Source: Pseudoxanthomonas sp. PXM03
GTDB lineage: Bacteria > Pseudomonadota > Gammaproteobacteria > Xanthomonadales > Xanthomonadaceae
Assembly: GCF_014852005.1 (NCBI RefSeq)
Contig: NZ_JACVAU010000001.1
Coordinates: forward strand, 124,001 to 188,000
Direction of reading: 5' to 3'
DNA length: 64,000 nucleotides
Shown one piece after another: positions 46,166-54,093 of this stretch; position 1 is the first letter of the stretch, and the number at the start of each line of letters is the position of its first letter. The position numbers were made by a program, and so were the translations under genes. The notes beneath the pieces are model-generated. The model saw only the letters and a program-made list of their open reading frames with translations. It was not told the DNA's origin and did not search any database.

Positions 46166-47557
46166 TTACTTCGAATACGCCCGCGGCAGCGGGCCGGCCT
46201 GCTGCAGGTAACGGTCGCGCAGCTCGGTCTGGCGCGAGCGCATCGGGATCGCGCGCCCACCCAGCCACACCTGCTCGGCGGTGTTGACCACGTCGAGCGG
46301 ATCGCCGCTCCACAGCACCAGGTCGGCCAGCTTGCCCGGTGCGATCGTACCCACCCGGTCGCCCACGCCGAATGCCTCCGCCGGCACCCGGGTCAGCCCG
46401 GCCAGGCCGTCTTCCCAAGGCAATCCGTTGGCCACCGCGTTGCCCGCCAGCTGGCGGATCTTGCGCGCGTTGTGCGAGGCATCGCCGGCCTGGGAGAAAC
46501 TGACGCCCACGCCCGCTGCATCCAGCCGCGCCGCATTCTCCAGCGTGGCGCCGATCTGGTCGAAGTCGGCCGGCAGGTCCGCGAGTGCATCCACGAACAC
46601 CGGCACCTTCGCCTGCGCGAGTTGGGGCGCCAGCTTCCACGCCTCCGCACCCCCGGCGATGGCGATGCGCACGTTCTCGCGCTGCGCCCAGCGCAACAGC
46701 TGGCGGATGTCCGCCGCACGGTTCACCTGCACGACGATGCGGCCGTTGCCGGCGAGATAGCGCGCCAGCGTGGCGCGGCCGGCTGGCGTCAACAACGCAT
46801 GCGGCGAATCCACCGGCACGCGACCGCGCGCCTCGGCCACCATCTGGTCCAACAGCATCCATTGCGCCGCGCGCGACTTGCCGCTCAGGTCGGACGCGCC
46901 AGCGCCCAACCGTACGAACAGCGCACGCGGGCCGACCGGGTCGGCGCTGCCGTCCAGCCGCACCACGCCCCCCTGTCCGGCGATGAAGGAACCGCCCGTC
47001 GACGCCGCCAGCAGGGTAAAGCCGATGCCCTCCACGCGCGTCACCGGGATCACCACCGATGCCGGGTTGTACGCCAGCGTCACGTCGAACTCCGGCCGCA
47101 TGGGCTGATCGGTCAACGTCACGGCCGCATCGACCGTGGACGCTTCGCCCGACACTTCTTCCACGCCGATCTCGGTGATGCCACCGAAGAACGCCGGCGT
47201 CAGCGGACGGCCGTTGGCATCCACCACCGTCGCACCGGCGGGCGCCGCGATGCCATTGCCGACCGACTGCACCACGCCGTTGCGCACCAGTACATCTGCA
47301 TTCTTCAGGGTGCCCTGTGCCCCGGCGGTGTGCACGGTGGCGTTGCGAATCAGGACGTCCTGGGCGAAGGCGGCGAAGGATGTAGACGCCAGTGCAGCCG
47401 TCAGCACCGCCGCCCTCGCCGTCATCCCAGCGAATGCTGGGATCCATTTTGCTTTGGTTCTTGCTGCTGCTTCTGCTTTCGGTCCAAGTGGCAGGAGCCA
47501 AATGGATCCCAGCGTGCGCTGGGATGACGGCAGGGACGTACGACGGACGCGCTTCAC
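46166..47557 (-). CDS. Amidohydrolase-like protein without metal ligands, leader split by a repeat
   Basis: Secreted amidohydrolase-fold protein, 463 aa from GTG 47557 (419 aa from the internal ATG 47425). The normal HxH position reads LTPAFFGGITEIG, and other ligand positions are also replaced (QVNRAADI, SFSQAGDASHN), so it is probably a pseudoenzyme or a subunit of the canonical partner at 47554-48975. GTG 47557 overlaps the partner's stop (GTGA) and has AGGAGG seven bases upstream. MKRVRRT is then followed by about 36 residues encoded by the palindromic repeat at 47422-47527, then ARAAVLTAALASTSFAAFAQ, the rest of a signal peptide. The repeat thus lies in frame inside the leader. Confidence 0.8.
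   Translation of the reverse strand: MKRVRRTSLPSSQRTLGSIWLLPLGPKAEAAARTKAKWIPAFAGMTARAAVLTAALASTSFAAFAQDVLIRNATVHTAGAQGTLKNADVLVRNGVVQSVGNGIAAPAGATVVDANGRPLTPAFFGGITEIGVEEVSGEASTVDAAVTLTDQPMRPEFDVTLAYNPASVVIPVTRVEGIGFTLLAASTGGSFIAGQGGVVRLDGSADPVGPRALFVRLGAGASDLSGKSRAAQWMLLDQMVAEARGRVPVDSPHALLTPAGRATLARYLAGNGRIVVQVNRAADIRQLLRWAQRENVRIAIAGGAEAWKLAPQLAQAKVPVFVDALADLPADFDQIGATLENAARLDAAGVGVSFSQAGDASHNARKIRQLAGNAVANGLPWEDGLAGLTRVPAEAFGVGDRVGTIAPGKLADLVLWSGDPLDVVNTAEQVWLGGRAIPMRSRQTELRDRYLQQAGPLPRAYSK
47422..47527. repeat. 106-bp palindromic element inserted in a signal-peptide coding region
   Basis: The terminal inverted repeats TCATCCCAGCGAATGCTGGG and its counterpart ending CGCTGGGATGA extend into GATCCATTT / AAATGGATC. 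The centre is a Gln/Ala-codon-like CTGCTGCTTCTGC stretch. Translation through such elements gives the recurrent KWIPAFAGMT sequence seen in many proteobacterial genomes. Here the reading frame stays open across it. Confidence 0.88.
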
Positions 47558-48975
47558 GGCATCACCTCCTGGCCCAGCATGAAGTCCGACACCGGTTGCC
47601 TGCTGCGGTCGTTGCGGTCGTAGATGCGCGCGCCGTCGATGTAGACCTGCTCGGCCTTGGCGTACACGCTGAAGGGGTTCTGGTTCCACAGCACCACGTC
47701 GGCCATCTTGCCGGCCTCCAGCGTGCCGGTGCGCTCGGCGATGCCCAGCGACTTCGCTGCGTTGCTGGTCACCCAGCGGATCGCGCGCTCCGGCGCGATG
47801 TCGCCCATGCCGGCGCGGCGTGCGTTCGCCATCACCTTGGCGGCTTCCTGGTTGAGGCGCTGGATGCCTTCGTCCGAATCCGAATGCACGATGGCGCAGC
47901 TGTTGGCGGGCCGGTCCACCAGCGCGATGTTTTCCTGGATGCCATCGAAGGCCTCCATCTTGAAGCCCCACCAGTCGGCCCACAGCGCGCCGCAGACGTT
48001 CTCCTGCGCCAGGCGGTCGGCCAGCTTGTAGGCCTCCACGCCATGGTGGAACGCGGCCACCTTGAAGCCGAACTCCTTCGCCAGGTCGAGCATCGTGGTC
48101 ATTTCATCGGCGCGGTAGCAGTGGATGTGCACCAGGATCTCGCCGTTGATCGCACCCGCCAGCGTGTCCAGCTTCAGGTCGCGCTTGCCGCCGGCATCGC
48201 CACCGCTGTCGGTGCCTTCGCCGCCACTGGCGCGTTCCCACCAGCGCTTCCGCTTCGGCTGCTGCGGCTTGGGTGCGTTCTTCTTCAGGTATTCGCTGGC
48301 ATCGATGAAGGCCGCGCGGTAGCCGGCCACGTTGCCCATGCGCGTGGCCGGGCCGGCCTTGCCGCCGTACACGCGCTTGGGGTTCTCCCCGCAGGCCATC
48401 TTCAGGCCCCACGGCGCACCCGGGAACTTCATGCCCTGGTAGCTGGTGGACGGCACGTTCTTCAGCGTCACGCCGCGGCCGCCGACCAGGTTGGCCGAGC
48501 CGGGCAGGATCTGCATCGACGTCACGCCGCCGGCGAGCGCGGTGTGGAAGCCCGGGTCCTGCGCCCAGATCGAATGCTCGGCCCACACGTTCGCCGTCAC
48601 TGGCGCCGTCATTTCGTTGCCGTCGCTGTGCGCCTTCACGCCCGGGCTGGGATACACGCCCAGGTGCGAATGCACGTCGATCAGGCCGGGTGTGACCCAC
48701 TTGCCCGTCGCGTCGACGCGCGTGGCGCCTTCCGGTGCCGACAGGCCGCGGCCGACCGCCGCCACCTTGCCGTCGGCGAGCAGCACGTCCGCACCGTCCA
48801 GGCGCTCGCCGGTGCCGGTCAGCACGGTGGCGTTGGCCAGCAGCACGGGCCCGGAACCGAGCGCCCGGTAGGTGCTGGGGTACGGGTCCTGGGTGAAACG
48901 GGAGGCGGGCGTGGCGGCATGGGCGCCACTCCCCGACGCAGCCAGGACCAGCCCGGCCAACAAGGTCATTCGCAT
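47554..48975 (-). CDS. Secreted metal-dependent amidohydrolase (imidazolonepropionase-like)
   Basis: Periplasmic amidohydrolase, 473 aa, with signal peptide 1-20 (SGAHA before ATPAS). Metal site I is intact as GLIDVHSHLG; later ligands appear in LVHIHCYRADE, AAFHHGVEAY and AIVHSDSDEG. A Lys/Arg/Gly-rich insertion (KPQQPKRKRWWERASGGEG region) separates two parts of the barrel. Relatives include imidazolonepropionase- and prolidase-like enzymes; the substrate is unknown. The stop overlaps the next gene's GTG start (GTGA), so both are coupled. Confidence 0.88.
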   Translation of the reverse strand: MRMTLLAGLVLAASGSGAHAATPASRFTQDPYPSTYRALGSGPVLLANATVLTGTGERLDGADVLLADGKVAAVGRGLSAPEGATRVDATGKWVTPGLIDVHSHLGVYPSPGVKAHSDGNEMTAPVTANVWAEHSIWAQDPGFHTALAGGVTSMQILPGSANLVGGRGVTLKNVPSTSYQGMKFPGAPWGLKMACGENPKRVYGGKAGPATRMGNVAGYRAAFIDASEYLKKNAPKPQQPKRKRWWERASGGEGTDSGGDAGGKRDLKLDTLAGAINGEILVHIHCYRADEMTTMLDLAKEFGFKVAAFHHGVEAYKLADRLAQENVCGALWADWWGFKMEAFDGIQENIALVDRPANSCAIVHSDSDEGIQRLNQEAAKVMANARRAGMGDIAPERAIRWVTSNAAKSLGIAERTGTLEAGKMADVVLWNQNPFSVYAKAEQVYIDGARIYDRNDRSRQPVSDFMLGQEVMP

Positions 48976-49088
48976 GGTGTATCCCCTGGAAGAGAAGCGA
49001 AACCTAACCGGCCCGGGCGCACTCTGCCAAGTGCGCGCGTCGCAGTCGTGCCAGAATCGTCGCAAACAACAAAAAGAAGAGGAGCCCC

Positions 49089-49865
49089 ATGAAAGACAAG
49101 AGCGAAATCGTCGACAACTGGCTGCCGCGCTACACCGGCGTGCCGCTGGACCAGTTCGGCGAGCACGTGCTGCTGACCAATTTCGGCGGCTACCTCAACG
49201 TGTTCTCGCAGCTCACCGGCGCGCCCATCGTGGGCCTGGACCGGCCGATGGCCAGCGCCACCGCCGATGGCATCACCATGATCAACTTCGGCATGGGCAG
49301 CCCCAACGCCGCCACCATGATGGACCTGCTGTCGGCCATCATGCCCAAGGCGGTGCTGTTCCTCGGCAAGTGCGGCGGGCTGAAGCGCAAGAACCAGTTG
49401 GGCGACCTGGTGCTGCCCATCGCGGCGATCCGCGGCGAAGGCACCAGCAACGATTACCTGTTGCCGGAGGTGCCCGCGCTGCCGGCGTTCGCGCTGCAGC
49501 GCGCGGTCTCCACGATGATCCGCGACCTCGGCCACGACTACTGGACCGGTACGGTCTACACCACTAACCGCCGCGTCTGGGAACACGACGTCGCGTTCAA
49601 GGAACGCCTGCGCGCGATGCGCTGCATGGCCATCGACATGGAAACCGCCACCGTCTTCGCCGCCGGCTTCGCCAACCGCATCCCCGTTGGCGCCCTGCTG
49701 CTGGTCAGCGACCAGCCGATGATCCCCGAAGGCGTGAAGACCGAAGCCAGCGACGCCAAGGTCAGCTCGTCATTCGTGGAGAACCACATCACCGTGGGGA
49801 TCGAGGCGCTGAAGCTGATCCGGCGGAACGGGAAGTCGGTGCGGCATTTGCGGTTTGATGAGTAG
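49089..49865 (+). CDS. amn: AMP nucleosidase
   Basis: Cleaves AMP to adenine and ribose-5-phosphate, 258 aa. It consists of the nucleoside-phosphorylase-like domain only and lacks the extra N-terminal domain of E. coli Amn, as usual in this short subfamily. Key stretches are MINFGMGSPNAATMMDLL, FLGKCGGLKRKNQLGDLVLP, IDMETATVFAAGF and LVSDQPMIPEGVKT. GAGGAG precedes the ATG. It is divergent from the amidohydrolase pair with 113 bp between. Confidence 0.9.
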   Translation: MKDKSEIVDNWLPRYTGVPLDQFGEHVLLTNFGGYLNVFSQLTGAPIVGLDRPMASATADGITMINFGMGSPNAATMMDLLSAIMPKAVLFLGKCGGLKRKNQLGDLVLPIAAIRGEGTSNDYLLPEVPALPAFALQRAVSTMIRDLGHDYWTGTVYTTNRRVWEHDVAFKERLRAMRCMAIDMETATVFAAGFANRIPVGALLLVSDQPMIPEGVKTEASDAKVSSSFVENHITVGIEALKLIRRNGKSVRHLRFDE

Positions 49866-49906
49866 CAGCGTCGAACACCGCCAATGACACGAGGTCGCAT
49901 CGGCGA

Positions 49907-50575
49907 ATGAGGAACAGGGTGGTGAAGAATGACGATGTCAGCGTGATGTTCCTTTGCAGGCATGCCGTCATGGCGGGATTGCTTCTGTGCGGGGTGCTTC
50001 CCGTGAAAGCGGGCAGCACCACCGGCATGGAATCCCGCACCCCTGTCGACGGGTCCGCAACGATGAGTGAGCCCGCGTCGTTGGCGACCCCAACCAAGCA
50101 CCGGGAACCGGGCAAGGAGCAAAGACAGGTGAACGCCTCTACGCAATCCGAAGCCGGGAGCGGCGACAATCAGCAGTGGCTTCTGCTCCGCTCGCTGACG
50201 AAGAGCCGCCCCCATTTCGTGGGCGTCATGCCCGCGCTTCCACCGGCCGACGTGCGGGCCGCGTTCCCGCATCGCATCACGATCGTGGTCGCCTACGAAG
50301 AGGATGAGAAGGGCTTGCCCCTCTACGCCGACGATCTGGAGGCGCTAAACGGACTGGAGGACGACATCCGTGAATGGGATCCGGACCGGCGCGTGTTCCT
50401 CAATGCAGCGCGAAGCACCGGGCTGGGAGAACGGCGCTGGATTCTGTACGCCTCGGATGTCGCTGCGATGGAAGCGCTGGTGCCGGAGAACGACTTCATG
50501 GATATCTCCGCCGAGCACGATCCGGAATGGTCGGAGATCGCGGCCATTCTCGCCGGGATTCCGAAGGCCCATTGA
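49907..50575 (+). CDS. DUF695-like protein with N-terminal hydrophobic leader
   Basis: Hypothetical protein, 222 aa. The N-terminus has a hydrophobic stretch after MRNRVVKNDDVS (VMFLCRHAVMAGLLLCGVLP), which may be a signal peptide. A low-complexity linker extends to about 80. The C-terminal half resembles DUF695: RITIVVAYEEDEKGLPLYAD, LEDDIREW, RRWILYASDVAAMEAL and HDPEWSEIAAIL. DUF695 function is unknown. Composition is slightly lower in GC than the neighbours. It may start at a later codon; the ribosome site is weak. Confidence 0.7.
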   Translation: MRNRVVKNDDVSVMFLCRHAVMAGLLLCGVLPVKAGSTTGMESRTPVDGSATMSEPASLATPTKHREPGKEQRQVNASTQSEAGSGDNQQWLLLRSLTKSRPHFVGVMPALPPADVRAAFPHRITIVVAYEEDEKGLPLYADDLEALNGLEDDIREWDPDRRVFLNAARSTGLGERRWILYASDVAAMEALVPENDFMDISAEHDPEWSEIAAILAGIPKAH

Positions 50576-50626
50576 TCCGGTCGAACGTCGTGCATTATCC
50601 GTGAACCAGACAGCAGGGCAGGCCGG

Positions 50627-50995
50627 ATGAACCTCGACACGATCGAAATGAAAGCCTTCGTCCCCGCGAAGGATCTCGCGGAGTCGATCGCCTTCTACGA
50701 AGCGCTGGGCTTCGAGGCGATCAGGGAGTCGGACGAACTGGCCTATCTCCGCCATGGCAGCACGGCCTTCCTGCTGTCGCAGTTCTACCTACGCGAGCAT
50801 GCGGAGAATTTCGTGATGCACCTGCTGGTCGCGAATGCGGACGACTGGCACAGGAACGTCGAGGCGTCGGGTGTCGTCGAGAAATTCTTCGTGCGCCTCA
50901 GCCTGCCGGACGATCGGCCGTGGGGCATCCGGGACTTCACCCTCATCGATCCCACCGGCGTGCTTTGGCGGATCGGGCATGTCATCGCGGGCTGA
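50627..50995 (+). CDS. VOC-family (glyoxalase/bleomycin-resistance fold) protein
   Basis: Single VOC module, 122 aa. MKAFVPAKDLAESIAFYEALGF is the classic first beta-alpha-beta unit, and FTLIDPTGVLWRIGH closes the domain. The usual metal-ligand His/Glu positions are not all obvious, so it could be a binding protein rather than an enzyme. It could bind small hydrophobic compounds; no substrate can be inferred. It lies 51 bp after the DUF695-like gene on the same strand. Confidence 0.85.
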   Translation: MNLDTIEMKAFVPAKDLAESIAFYEALGFEAIRESDELAYLRHGSTAFLLSQFYLREHAENFVMHLLVANADDWHRNVEASGVVEKFFVRLSLPDDRPWGIRDFTLIDPTGVLWRIGHVIAG

Positions 50996-51061
50996 TGCGC
51001 GATACTCCTTCCGGACCGAGTCCGCTTTCCCGATCGCCGTGATCCGAACACGAGCCAGCGC

Positions 51062-51601
51062 ATGAACGAATCCAATGACGTCATCACCTTCTGGCGCAAC
51101 GCCGGTTACGAGAAGTGGTTCGCCAACGACGATGCATTCGATGCCGAGTTCGACCAGCGGTTCCGCGGGCTGCACTTCCGTGCGGCGCGGCGGGAGCTGG
51201 AAGGATGGATGGGCGATGCCGGGGGTGCGCTGGCGTTGGTGCTGCTGTTGGACCAGTTCCCGCGCAACTGCTTCCGGCAGAGCGCGCATTCCTACGCCAC
51301 CGACGGGCTGGCGCGACACTACGCCGCGCGTGCCATCGAGGCGGGCTTTGACGCGCAGGTCGATCCGGCGCTGAAGATCTTCTTCTACATGCCGTACGAG
51401 CATTCCGAAGCGCTGGAGGACCAGCAGCACTCGCTGGACCTGTTCCGCGCCATCGGTGACGAGAACTACCTCAAGTACGCCCAGCTGCACTACGACCTGA
51501 TCGCCCGTTTCGGCCGCTTCCCGCACCGCAACGAGGCGATGGGGCGCACATCGACGCAGGAAGAGCGTGACTACCTGGCGGCGGGCGGGTTCGCCGGGTG
51601 A
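51062..51601 (+). CDS. DUF924 family protein
   Basis: Cytoplasmic all-helical (TPR-like) protein of unknown function, 179 aa. Family hallmarks are VLLLDQFPRNCFR, FFYMPYEHSE and RFGRFPHRN. Widespread in proteobacteria and fungi. It follows the VOC gene by 66 bp and is followed by a palindromic element and a bidirectional terminator. Confidence 0.88.
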   Translation: MNESNDVITFWRNAGYEKWFANDDAFDAEFDQRFRGLHFRAARRELEGWMGDAGGALALVLLLDQFPRNCFRQSAHSYATDGLARHYAARAIEAGFDAQVDPALKIFFYMPYEHSEALEDQQHSLDLFRAIGDENYLKYAQLHYDLIARFGRFPHRNEAMGRTSTQEERDYLAAGGFAG

Positions 51602-51605
51602 CGTA

Positions 51606-51696
51606 GGGTGGGCCCCGGCCCACCGTCGCGACGCAGCGTGACAGCATGACCCTGCCAAGGTTTTGACCTTCCGTGGTGGTGGGCCGGGGCCCACCC
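51606..51696. repeat. Perfect 19-bp inverted repeat, GTGGGCC family
   Basis: GGGTGGGCCCCGGCCCACC (51606-51624) is exactly inverted at 51678-51696, with 53 bp between. Each arm is itself palindromic. It is related to the element at 42065-42129. Confidence 0.85.
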
Positions 51697-51726
51697 AACA
51701 GGGTCGCTCCCCTACATTTGCCACGA

Positions 51727-51752
51727 AAAAGGCGGGCCGAAGCCCGCCTTTT
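51727..51752. terminator. Bidirectional intrinsic terminator
   Basis: AAAAGGCGGGC-cgaa-GCCCGCCTTTT is a perfect 11-bp stem with a UUUU run on either strand. It serves the DUF924 gene from the left and the glutaredoxin-rhodanese gene from the right. Confidence 0.9.
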
Positions 51753-51773
51753 CTGTGCCTGCGAAGACGCGGC

Positions 51774-52703
51774 TCAGTACTTGCTGATCGTGCCGTCCAC
51801 ATCGTCGGCCCAGGCGTTGATGCCGCCGGTGATGTTGTGGACGTTCGTGAAGCCGAGTGCGAGGAACTCTTCCGCCGCCTGCTGGCTGCGACCGCCACTG
51901 CGGCACAGGAAGGCGAGCGCCGTGTCCTTCGGCAGCGCTTCCAGGTCGGCGCGGCCGTTGCCGTCGAAGGTCTTGAAGGGCAGTTTCACCGAGGCGATGG
52001 CGCGCTCGTCGGCCGGGCGCACGTCGACCAGCAGTACTTCGCTGGCGCGGACCTTCGCATCGGCGTCCATAGGCGACAGCGCCTGCACAGGCTTGGGTGC
52101 ATTGGGGTTGTCGATGGCCAGGCCCTTGCCGCGGATGTCGTCGACCCAGTCGATGGTGATGCCGTCGGCGCGGCGCGCGCTGGCCAGGTCGAACTGCACG
52201 CGCACGCCGTTGGATTCGCTGGCGATGGCGTTGGCGTCGAACTGCGCCAGCTGGAAGTTGGGCTGGAACTGCGCGTTGATCGACAGCGCCAGCGCAGCGC
52301 CCGGGCCGGCGTCGGCCACGGCGTTCTGCAGCATCTCGGCGGCCGAGGCGGTGATGGTGATCGCCGGCGGGGTGCGGTCGGGGGCTTCCAGGCCCAGCAG
52401 CGTGGCCAGTTCGCCGGAGTTGGTCATCTGTTCGATGATGTCGCTGCCGCCGACCAGTTCACCGTCGATGTACAGCTGCGGGATGGTCGGCCAGTCGCCG
52501 TAGACCTTGATGCCCTCGCGGATGTCCTGGTCGGCCAGCACGTTGACGTGGGCGTAGTCCACGCCCAGCGCGGACAGCGCGCCCACCGCCTTGGCCGAGA
52601 AACCGCACTGCGGCATGGTCGGCTGGCCCTTCATGAAGAGCACCACGCGGTTGGATTGCAGGAGGGATTCGATGCGCGAGCGCAGGGCGGGATCAAGGGA
52701 CAT
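51774..52703 (-). CDS. Glutaredoxin / HesB-like / rhodanese fusion protein
   Basis: Cytoplasmic fusion of three domains, 309 aa. Residues 1-105 are a monothiol glutaredoxin with C33-G-F-S and the WPTIPQLYIDGELVGGSD motif that binds a [2Fe-2S] cluster with glutathione. Residues about 112-203 resemble the A-type/HesB Fe-S carrier fold (GITIDWVDDIRGKGLAIDNP) but lack the three ligand cysteines. Residues about 210-305 are a rhodanese with Cys267 in CRSGGRS. A role in iron-sulfur cluster handling or sulfur transfer is likely. The ATG at 52703 gives the usual Grx4 start. The gene is in convergent orientation to DUF924 and ends at the bidirectional terminator. Confidence 0.9.
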   Translation of the reverse strand: MSLDPALRSRIESLLQSNRVVLFMKGQPTMPQCGFSAKAVGALSALGVDYAHVNVLADQDIREGIKVYGDWPTIPQLYIDGELVGGSDIIEQMTNSGELATLLGLEAPDRTPPAITITASAAEMLQNAVADAGPGAALALSINAQFQPNFQLAQFDANAIASESNGVRVQFDLASARRADGITIDWVDDIRGKGLAIDNPNAPKPVQALSPMDADAKVRASEVLLVDVRPADERAIASVKLPFKTFDGNGRADLEALPKDTALAFLCRSGGRSQQAAEEFLALGFTNVHNITGGINAWADDVDGTISKY

Positions 52704-52768
52704 GGCAGGTACCGGAATGCGTGAAGGGCGTGGGGAATCGGATTTTACGCCCCGTGGCATCATGGGGC

Positions 52769-53581
52769 ATGACCACGCCGGGAACACTGCATCGTCCGCC
52801 ACGCCGTCCCGGTCTGATATTGGGCCTGCTGGCGCTGTCGCAAGTGGGTGTGGCGTGGCTGTGGTGGACCTACGGGTGGCGCATCGGCGTGCCGGCGATG
52901 CTGGCGACGCACCTGCTGGTGGTGTGGGCCACGCTGTACCCGCGCGCCACCCTGTTCTGCCCGGCCCTGTCGTGCCTGCCCACCGACGAGCGCGTGGTGT
53001 GGCTGACCATCGACGATGGCCCGTCCGGGGACACTCCCGCCATGCTGGACCTGCTGGACCGGCATGGCGCGAAGGCCACGTTCTTCCTGGTCGGCGAGCG
53101 CGCGCTGGCGCAGCCGCATCGGGTGCAGGCGATCCGCGACCGGGGGCACGGCATCGGCAACCACAGCGCCAGCCATCCGGACACGCGCTTCTGGCGGCTG
53201 GGCCCGGGCGCGCTGGAGGACGAGATCAGCCGCAGCCAGTCGCTGCTTACGGCCATCACCGGGCAGACGCCGCGCTGGTTCCGCAGCGTGGTGGGCATGA
53301 CCAATCCCTTCGTCGGCCTGTCGCTGAAGCGTCACGGACTGGCGCGCGTGGCGTGGAATGCGCGCGGCTTCGATGGCGTCGATTGCAAGCCGGAGCAGGT
53401 GCTGGCGCGCATCACCCGCGACATCGCGCCGGGCGCCATCGTGCTGTTGCATGAAGGCGCGGCGCATGGACACAACGTGGCGATCCTGGCGCAGTTGTTG
53501 GCGTGGCTGGACGCGCAGGGCTACCGCACGGTGCTGCCGGAAGCAGCGGCCGCACATGATGGGTTGGGCATCACCGCTTGA
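52769..53581 (+). CDS. NodB-type polysaccharide deacetylase, membrane anchored
   Basis: Carbohydrate esterase 4 family, 270 aa. Two N-terminal hydrophobic segments (about 15-55) anchor it; the catalytic domain faces the periplasm or outside. Metal/catalytic motif 1 is TIDDGPSGD (Asp82, Asp83), motif 2 is NHSASHP (His132, His136), and the later RSVVGMTN and LLHEGAAHGHN correspond to motifs 3-5. It probably removes acetyl groups from an N-acetylated polysaccharide or peptidoglycan. Its last codons and TGA stop lie at the beginning of the tandem repeat array. Confidence 0.88.
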   Translation: MTTPGTLHRPPRRPGLILGLLALSQVGVAWLWWTYGWRIGVPAMLATHLLVVWATLYPRATLFCPALSCLPTDERVVWLTIDDGPSGDTPAMLDLLDRHGAKATFFLVGERALAQPHRVQAIRDRGHGIGNHSASHPDTRFWRLGPGALEDEISRSQSLLTAITGQTPRWFRSVVGMTNPFVGLSLKRHGLARVAWNARGFDGVDCKPEQVLARITRDIAPGAIVLLHEGAAHGHNVAILAQLLAWLDAQGYRTVLPEAAAAHDGLGITA

Positions 53582-54093
53582 ATCCTTCTCCCTTCGGGAG
53601 AAGGTGGCGCGCAGCGCCGGATAAGGGTCGGCGATGCAGGAAACGGCCCGATGCTCCGACCCTCACCCCAACCCCTCTCCCGATGGGAGAGGGGCTCTGA
53701 TCGAGACCGCTTGAATCCTTCTCGCTCCGGAAGAAGGTGGCGCGCAGCGCCGGATAAGGGTCGGCGATGCAGGAAACGGCTCGATGATCCGACCCTCACC
53801 CCAACCCCTCTCCCGAGGGGAGAGGGGCTCTGATCGAGACCGCTTGAATCCTTCTCGCTCCGGGAGAAGGTGGCGCGTGGCGCCGGATGGGGTTGGCGAT
53901 GCAGGAAACTGCCCGATGCTCCGACCTGCACCCCAACCCCTCTCCCGAGGGGAGAGGGGCTCTGATCGAAACCGCGTGAATCCTTCTCCCTCCGGGAGAA
54001 GGTGGCGCGCAGCGCCGGGTGAGGGTCGGCGATGCAGGAAGCTGCCGGATGCTCCGACCCTCACCCCAACCCCTCTCCCGAAGGGAGAGGGGC
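53574..54093. repeat. Tandem array of four 132-133 bp palindromic units
   Basis: Units begin at 53574, 53707, 53840 and 53972 and differ by a few percent. Each has CCGCTTGAATCC, a CTTCTCCC/GGGAGAAGG hairpin, GTGGCGCGCAGCGCCGG, GGTCGGCGATGCAGGAAAC, CCCTCACCCCAACC and a CCTCTCCC/GGGAGAGG hairpin, then CTCTGATCGA. The 512-bp stretch after the deacetylase has no gene; short frames in it are repeat translations. The first unit overlaps the deacetylase stop codon and the last ends at the base before the SGNH hydrolase stop. A single inverted unit occurs at 40649-40803. Confidence 0.95.

Noticed and set aside
53574-54093. CRISPR array
   Set aside because: The repeats are 132-133 bp with no short unique spacers and each contains internal hairpins; it is a tandem array of palindromic elements.
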